A DNA stretch of 64,000 bases from the NCBI RefSeq assembly GCF_014349235.1, contig NZ_JACSOH010000005.1, positions 1 through 64,000 of the forward strand, given 5' to 3'. Positions 60,126-64,000 of the stretch are shown piece by piece. Numbering within the stretch: position 1 is the first letter of the stretch; every line of letters starts with the position of its first letter. Position numbers and translations under genes: made by a program. This DNA comes from Cytophaga sp. FL35. Lineage in GTDB: Bacteria; Bacteroidota; Bacteroidia; Flavobacteriales; Flavobacteriaceae. The notes below the pieces were generated by a model. It ran no database searches. It worked only from the letters and a program-made list of their open reading frames with translations, and was not told the DNA's origin.

Positions 60126-60860
60126 TTAATTCCAACGATTATTGTTAAACTGATTCTTCTTCCAGTACCACATCATTAGGAATCCAAAAAGAGCACCTCC
60201 AATATGTGCAAAGTGGGCAATACCAGTTGCAGTTCCCGTAAATCCAAAAAATAAATCCCCTAAAATCAACAAAGGGACAAAATATTTTGCTTTAATGGGG
60301 ATAGGAAGAAAAATAAGCATGAGTTCAGCTTCGCTAAAGGTAAAGGCGAATGCAACCAAAATACCATAAATGGCTCCGGAGGCCCCTACTGCCGGCGTTG
60401 AAAACGCACTCAAAAAACTATCTACCTTGTCCGGACCGATCACGGTTTCCCATGAAGGGCTGTATTTACCATCCGTGATAATTTGCATTAATTCAGTCTT
60501 GCCTATACCGCTATCGAGTAAGGCTTGTAGGCCATCATTAAAAAGATAATAATTGACACCGGTATGCAGTAAAGCCGCCCCTAGACCAGCGGAAAAATAA
60601 AAGAAAAGGAACTTGTTGCGTCCCCACATTCTTTCAAGAGGGGTGCCAAAAGCATAAAGGGCATACATGTTAAAAAGGATATGCATGAAATTGCCATGCA
60701 TGAACATATGGGTGAAAATTTGCCACCACTCAAAATTGGGATTCTCTGGATACCACAAAGAAAACCAAGCGTACATTTGGTCGCCATATAGCTGGGTAGC
60801 CACGAAGAACAAAATGTTGATAATGAGTAAATGTTTTACCGCTTCGGTGAGTCCTCTCAT
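60126..60860 (-). CDS. Rhomboid family intramembrane serine protease (first)
   Basis: 244 residues, six membrane helices. FTHMFMHGNFMHILFNMYALY (HxxxN), GRNKFLFFYFSAGLGAAL, the nucleophile serine in AVGASGAIYGIL and the histidine in GIAHFAHIGGALFGF. A loop of about 45 residues between helices 3 and 4 (NYYLFNDGLQALLDSG onward) is longer than in its neighbour. It starts where mutL ends (no gap) and is followed one base later by the second rhomboid. Confidence 0.93.
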   Translation of the reverse strand: MRGLTEAVKHLLIINILFFVATQLYGDQMYAWFSLWYPENPNFEWWQIFTHMFMHGNFMHILFNMYALYAFGTPLERMWGRNKFLFFYFSAGLGAALLHTGVNYYLFNDGLQALLDSGIGKTELMQIITDGKYSPSWETVIGPDKVDSFLSAFSTPAVGASGAIYGILVAFAFTFSEAELMLIFLPIPIKAKYFVPLLILGDLFFGFTGTATGIAHFAHIGGALFGFLMMWYWKKNQFNNNRWN

Positions 60861-62717
60861 TTAAATAAATTTTTTATCGATGTCGTTTTCCGTAATGGTA
60901 ACGTATACTGGTTTGTTAAACGGGCTTACGGTAGCATCGGTACAGGCAAATAAATCGTTTACCAAAGCTATTTGCGACTGATTATCCAATATTTCTCCCG
61001 TTTTTACCGCCAATGTCTTTGCCAATGTTTTTGAAAGGATATCGCTCTGCGAAAAACTTTCGCCATTAATTTCCTGTTGATAGTCAGATATCAATTGGTC
61101 CAATATCATGCCAACCTCACTTTCTGTCACTAATAACGGAATTCCTGTCACTGTAATGGCATCCTCTTTCATATCTTCAAAGATAAAACCAATAGAAAGC
61201 AAAACTTCTTTGATTTCCTTTAATGTATGAATCTCCGCCCTTGAAAAAGTTAAGGTAAGGGGAAATAACAATTGCTGACTCACCGCATCCTTAACGGTGC
61301 TGTTCTTCAGGAATTTTTCATAAAGCACTCTCTGGTGTGCCCTACTTTGGTCAATTACCACCATTCCTGACTTTATACTGGTAACGATATATTTTCTTCT
61401 TATCTGAAAGGTGGTAGCCACCGTTTCCTGTACTTCCTTTTCGTTTTCAAAAATGGAACCTGTAATGGCCTCAGATTCAAAACTGATACTGTTTATAGGT
61501 TCATTGCCCCCCATCTTAGATTCCATACCCACATAGAGGCTGTCCCAGTTCTTGCTGGCCTTGGGCTGGTACGAGTAGGTAGGGGAGGAGCTAGATTTCT
61601 TTGGCGTTTCTGAAAAGGGATTGAAGTTGGCATCTACAGTAACTTGTGGCTGAACCGCAGATTTATTTTTAAAATCATACGGGGTATCCAGATTTGGATC
61701 TTGGTCAAAATCGAGGGCAGGTGCCACATTGAACTGTCCCAAACTATGTTTTACCGTAGACCTTAAAATAGCGTACAAGGTATGTTCATCATCAAACTTA
61801 ACTTCGGTTTTGGTAGGGTGAATGTTAATGTCAATGGATCCTGGCGCAACTTCCAAATAAAGAAAGTATCCTGGAAAAGTATCTGGTTTTATGAGGCCTT
61901 CAAAGGCCGAAACCACAGCGTGATGCAGATACGGGCTTTTTATAAATCGGTTATTAACGAAAAAAAACTGTTCGCCCCTGCTTTTCTTTGCAAATTCTGG
62001 TTTGGTTATGAAGCCGCTTATTTTAACAATAGGGGTTTCTTCATCTACGGGCACCAGTTTTTCATTGGTACGGGACCCGAAAATATTTACAATTCTTTTA
62101 CGGTAATTGTCCGCAGGAAGATTGAAAAGTTCACTTCCGTTATGATAAAAGTGAAAGGAAACTGTTGGGTGGGCCAAGGCTACCCTATGAAATTCATCGG
62201 TAATGTGCCTTAATTCTACTTGGTTGGATTTAAGAAAGTTCCTTCTCGCTGGGATATTGAAAAATAGATTTTTCACCGCCATGGACGTGCCTTTGGGGGT
62301 AACGGTCACTTCTTGAAATACAATTTTACTACCCTCCATTTTTAGGTGGGTGCCAACCTCTTCCTCTTCCGGTTTTGTTTGCATTTCAACATGGGCAATT
62401 GCTCCAATGGAGGCCAATGCCTCTCCCCTAAACCCCTTGGTGTTAAGGTTGAAAAGGTCTTCTGCCTGTTGGATTTTACTTGTGGCATGGCGTTCAAAAC
62501 TAAGTCGGGCATCGGTAGCGCTCATTCCAACCCCATCATCAACTACTTGGATCAAGGCTTTGCCACCATCCTTTACAATCAGCTTTATAGTAGTGGAACC
62601 AGCATCCAAGGCATTTTCCAATAGTTCTTTAACCACTGATGCAGGGCGCTGTACTACCTCCCCAGCAGCAATTTGATTTGCAACGTGGTCCGGTAAAAGT
62701 TTAATGATATCCGCCAT
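60861..62717 (-). CDS. mutL: DNA mismatch repair protein MutL
   Basis: 618 residues. GHKL ATPase N-terminus (about 1-330) with HVANQIAAGEVVQRPASVV, KELLENALDAG, QVVDDGVGMS, TKGFRGEALASIG, and KGTSMAVKNLFFNIPARR. A polar linker rich in Ser and Pro (about 345-420) precedes the dimer/endonuclease-type C-terminal domain. The metal motif DQHAxxER of endonuclease MutLs is degenerate (IDQSRAHQRVLYE), so nicking activity is doubtful. MutL couples MutS to strand excision. Its start overlaps the stop of the small membrane protein gene by one base. Confidence 0.94.
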   Translation of the reverse strand: MADIIKLLPDHVANQIAAGEVVQRPASVVKELLENALDAGSTTIKLIVKDGGKALIQVVDDGVGMSATDARLSFERHATSKIQQAEDLFNLNTKGFRGEALASIGAIAHVEMQTKPEEEEVGTHLKMEGSKIVFQEVTVTPKGTSMAVKNLFFNIPARRNFLKSNQVELRHITDEFHRVALAHPTVSFHFYHNGSELFNLPADNYRKRIVNIFGSRTNEKLVPVDEETPIVKISGFITKPEFAKKSRGEQFFFVNNRFIKSPYLHHAVVSAFEGLIKPDTFPGYFLYLEVAPGSIDINIHPTKTEVKFDDEHTLYAILRSTVKHSLGQFNVAPALDFDQDPNLDTPYDFKNKSAVQPQVTVDANFNPFSETPKKSSSSPTYSYQPKASKNWDSLYVGMESKMGGNEPINSISFESEAITGSIFENEKEVQETVATTFQIRRKYIVTSIKSGMVVIDQSRAHQRVLYEKFLKNSTVKDAVSQQLLFPLTLTFSRAEIHTLKEIKEVLLSIGFIFEDMKEDAITVTGIPLLVTESEVGMILDQLISDYQQEINGESFSQSDILSKTLAKTLAVKTGEILDNQSQIALVNDLFACTDATVSPFNKPVYVTITENDIDKKFI

Positions 62718-63010
62718 TAGTTAGGGAAGAATATTGTAAGATCAAAATCTAGGATAAACAAAGCAATGAGAACTAAAATACCAATGATAATGGCCATTCT
62801 TATTTTGAGATTGCGGTCTCCTTCCCGCTTCATATCGTCCATGGCACTACTGAACTTCCCTTTTAGACCACGAGGGGTATTGAGGGTAGTTCTGTACTTA
62901 TCAAATTTAGCTTCCATTTTAAATGGGCTGCCCTTACCCTTATCGTCATAGTAACGAGGAGCGTATTCAAACTTCTTATTTCGCTTGAGTTTCGTGAATT
63001 TACTGAGCAT
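62717..63010 (-). CDS. Small conserved membrane protein upstream of mutL
   Basis: 97 residues from the ATG at 63010. Two other possible starts lie at 63016 and 63025, but the second is inside the -7 element at 63023-63030. The N-terminal half is basic and soluble (KFTKLKRNKKFEYAPRYYDD), the C-terminus one membrane helix (MAIIIGILVLIALFILDF). In databases such proteins are often labelled 'riboflavin synthase subunit beta', which is wrong: there is no lumazine synthase fold and the true ribH is the next gene. Function unknown. It overlaps mutL by one base. Confidence 0.8.
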   Translation of the reverse strand: MLSKFTKLKRNKKFEYAPRYYDDKGKGSPFKMEAKFDKYRTTLNTPRGLKGKFSSAMDDMKREGDRNLKIRMAIIIGILVLIALFILDFDLTIFFPN

Positions 63011-63022
63011 TCCCATGATTTT

Positions 63023-63030
63023 CAAAGGTA
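63023..63030 (-). promoter_or_regulatory. -7 promoter element upstream of the small membrane protein-mutL operon
   Basis: Minus-strand TACCTTTG, an exact TAnnTTTG. Transcription would begin near 63016, leaving a leader of about six bases to the ATG at 63010. Confidence 0.5.
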
Positions 63031-63162
63031 CTTAAAATCAAAAAATATGCCCCATAGCCAACGCCAAAATTTGTTAAAACGTCGAGTGTGGGCAGCTCAA
63101 ATGGTAAGGTCTACTTAATTCTATATAAAATGAAAACAATAGAAGTAAGAAAAATTCAGGAA

Positions 63163-63645
63163 TTATTTCCCTAGGGTAGCCATTTTTATGGCAGCGATAG
63201 CGGCCTCCGTACCTTTGTTGCCGTGTTTTCCTCCACTGCGCTCACGTGACTGTTGTATGTTGTTGTCCGTTAAAACGCAAAAGATCACTGGAATATCCAA
63301 TTGCACGTTCAGGTCTTTAATTCCCTGTGCGGTGGCGCTACATACAAAATCAAAGTGTTTGGTCTCACCCTGAATGACACTTCCAATAGCTATAATGGCA
63401 TCCAGTTTTTTTGTAGCGGCCAATTTTTTACTCCCGAAGGTAAGTTCAAAACTGCCAGGTACATTCCATCTAACAATGTTTTTTTCCAAGGCTCCACAAT
63501 CCAATAGGGCTTCATGGGCACCATTGTAAAGGCCTTCGGTAATTTCATCGTTCCATTCAGAAACTACAATACCAAAGCGAAGGGCTTTGGCATTGGGTAT
63601 GGTTTCCTTATCGTAAACGGATAGGTTTTTATTTTCGGTGGCCAT
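63163..63645 (-). CDS. ribH: 6,7-dimethyl-8-ribityllumazine synthase
   Basis: 160 residues, cytoplasmic. Lumazine synthase features: RFGIVVSEWNDEITEGLYNGA, NIVRWNVPGSFELTFGSKKLA, AIIAIGSVIQGETKHFDFVCSA (the phosphate-binding GSVIQGET and catalytic His), and VIFCVLTDNNIQQSRERSGG. It joins the pyrimidine and dihydroxybutanone phosphate to form ribityllumazine in riboflavin synthesis, usually as an icosahedral shell. Its start overlaps the stop of the TPR gene by one base (operon). A 152-base gap with a new promoter separates it from the small membrane protein gene. Confidence 0.95.
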   Translation of the reverse strand: MATENKNLSVYDKETIPNAKALRFGIVVSEWNDEITEGLYNGAHEALLDCGALEKNIVRWNVPGSFELTFGSKKLAATKKLDAIIAIGSVIQGETKHFDFVCSATAQGIKDLNVQLDIPVIFCVLTDNNIQQSRERSGGKHGNKGTEAAIAAIKMATLGK

Positions 63646-64000
63646 TATTTAGAACTTTTAGCCATGCCTATGAAGGCATCTACAGTAGTTGCTTCCGCAG
63701 AAGAAGCGTATTTCTCCTTTATCTGTTCAAAATAGTTTAAAGCTTTTGATTTATCACCTAAATCAAGAGCAGTAACGCCTGCTTTATAAAGGAATTTTGG
63801 TGCCGTAAAGTTGTTGTCGCTATGGTTCAACGCTTTTTCATAATAATCCAAAGCATCTTCTGGTTGGCCCAATTGCATAAAAGCATCGCCCACACCACCT
63901 TTGGCTAATGCGCCCAAGATATCATCCTCAGATTTAAAATCCTCTAAATGAGTAATGGCCTCTTGGTACTTTTGCATGTTCAAGTAAGCCATGCCAGCAG
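63645..64000 (-). CDS. Tetratricopeptide repeat protein, partial (N-terminus beyond the window)
   Basis: The last about 118 residues of a leftward gene whose start lies beyond position 64000. Three TPR units are seen: QKYQEAITHLEDFKSED, GVGDAFMQLGQPEDALDYYEKAL and YKAGVTALDLGDKSKALNYFEQI. An ATG at 63992 lies inside the reading frame but the frame is open to the end of the window, so this is probably not the start. A scaffold protein; often found next to ribH in flavobacteria. Its stop shares a base with the ribH start. Confidence 0.85.
   Translation of the reverse strand, partial: AGMAYLNMQKYQEAITHLEDFKSEDDILGALAKGGVGDAFMQLGQPEDALDYYEKALNHSDNNFTAPKFLYKAGVTALDLGDKSKALNYFEQIKEKYASSAEATTVDAFIGMAKSSK

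Noticed and set aside
62717-63010. Annotation as riboflavin synthase subunit beta
   Set aside because: The protein has one membrane helix and no lumazine synthase fold; the real ribH lies at 63163-63645. The name comes from its neighbourhood.
1-64000. CRISPR arrays, insertion sequences, prophage or tRNA genes
   Set aside because: No regularly spaced repeats, transposase motifs, phage genes or tRNA-like cloverleaf with CCA-type end were noticed on either strand.

Overview
The window is chromosomal DNA of a Bacteroidota bacterium, most likely a marine member of the Flavobacteriaceae. The main grounds are a dense set of flavobacterial families (DUF6048/DUF6452 next to rlmD, CCC-motif membrane proteins, DUF6122, DUF6503, DUF349, OstA-like), a 6S-Flavo-type RNA, promoters of the Bacteroidota form TAnnTTTG, low GC, and many lipoproteins. 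I would guess a relative of Maribacter, Zobellia or Arenibacter, but the genus cannot be fixed from this sequence alone. I saw no prophage, insertion sequence, CRISPR array or tRNA.

Layout. 1-87: 3' end of a 5S rRNA with its terminator. 262-13465: an accessory catabolic locus of exported proteins and lipoproteins. It holds a DUF1080 (3-keto-glycoside hydrolase type) lipoprotein, a beta-propeller dehydrogenase fused to an azurin-like copper domain, a hemolysin III-type membrane protein, a PVC-type dehydrogenase/cytochrome c lipoprotein, ThuA, a LacI regulator, a DUF6807 (PmoA-like) lipoprotein and two exported Gfo/Idh/MocA oxidoreductases. No SusC/SusD pair or ordinary glycoside hydrolase is present. 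The gene set points to oxidative (3-keto) breakdown of a glycoside or polyol outside the cytoplasm, under a LacI repressor whose probable operator overlaps the promoter of the DUF6807 gene. This locus is the most unusual part of the window.

13468-24023: mostly housekeeping genes (ZIP transporter, RlmL-type and RlmD rRNA methyltransferases, ornithine aminotransferase, CCC-motif/DUF2752 membrane operon, Smr protein, cysteine desulfurase). 24020-28837: an envelope operon (M23 peptidase, TonB-dependent receptor, CsgG-like exported protein). 29031-31410: coiled-coil gene, zapA, 6S RNA, rny. 31476-37877: a frameshifted EEP nuclease gene, DUF3124 lipoprotein, PhzF, GAF histidine kinase, nucleoside hydrolase-like exported protein, DUF349 protein. 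38185-42366: aroE, two tandem DUF368 (PopT-type lipid carrier translocase) genes and a TPR protein. 42464-51751: class III aminotransferase, OstA-like, purA, fur, relA/spoT, M48 protease, SpoU methyltransferase.

51814-58239: a DUF6503 lipoprotein, then the molybdenum cofactor operon moaD-moaE-moaA-moaC-mobA-moeB running into a TSUP permease, a WbqC protein and DUF6122. 58228-64000: a leftward run of TPR protein (cut by the window end), ribH, a small membrane protein, mutL, two rhomboid proteases and an EEP-family protein. Several TAnnTTTG elements lie so close to start codons that they decide which start is real and suggest very short mRNA leaders.
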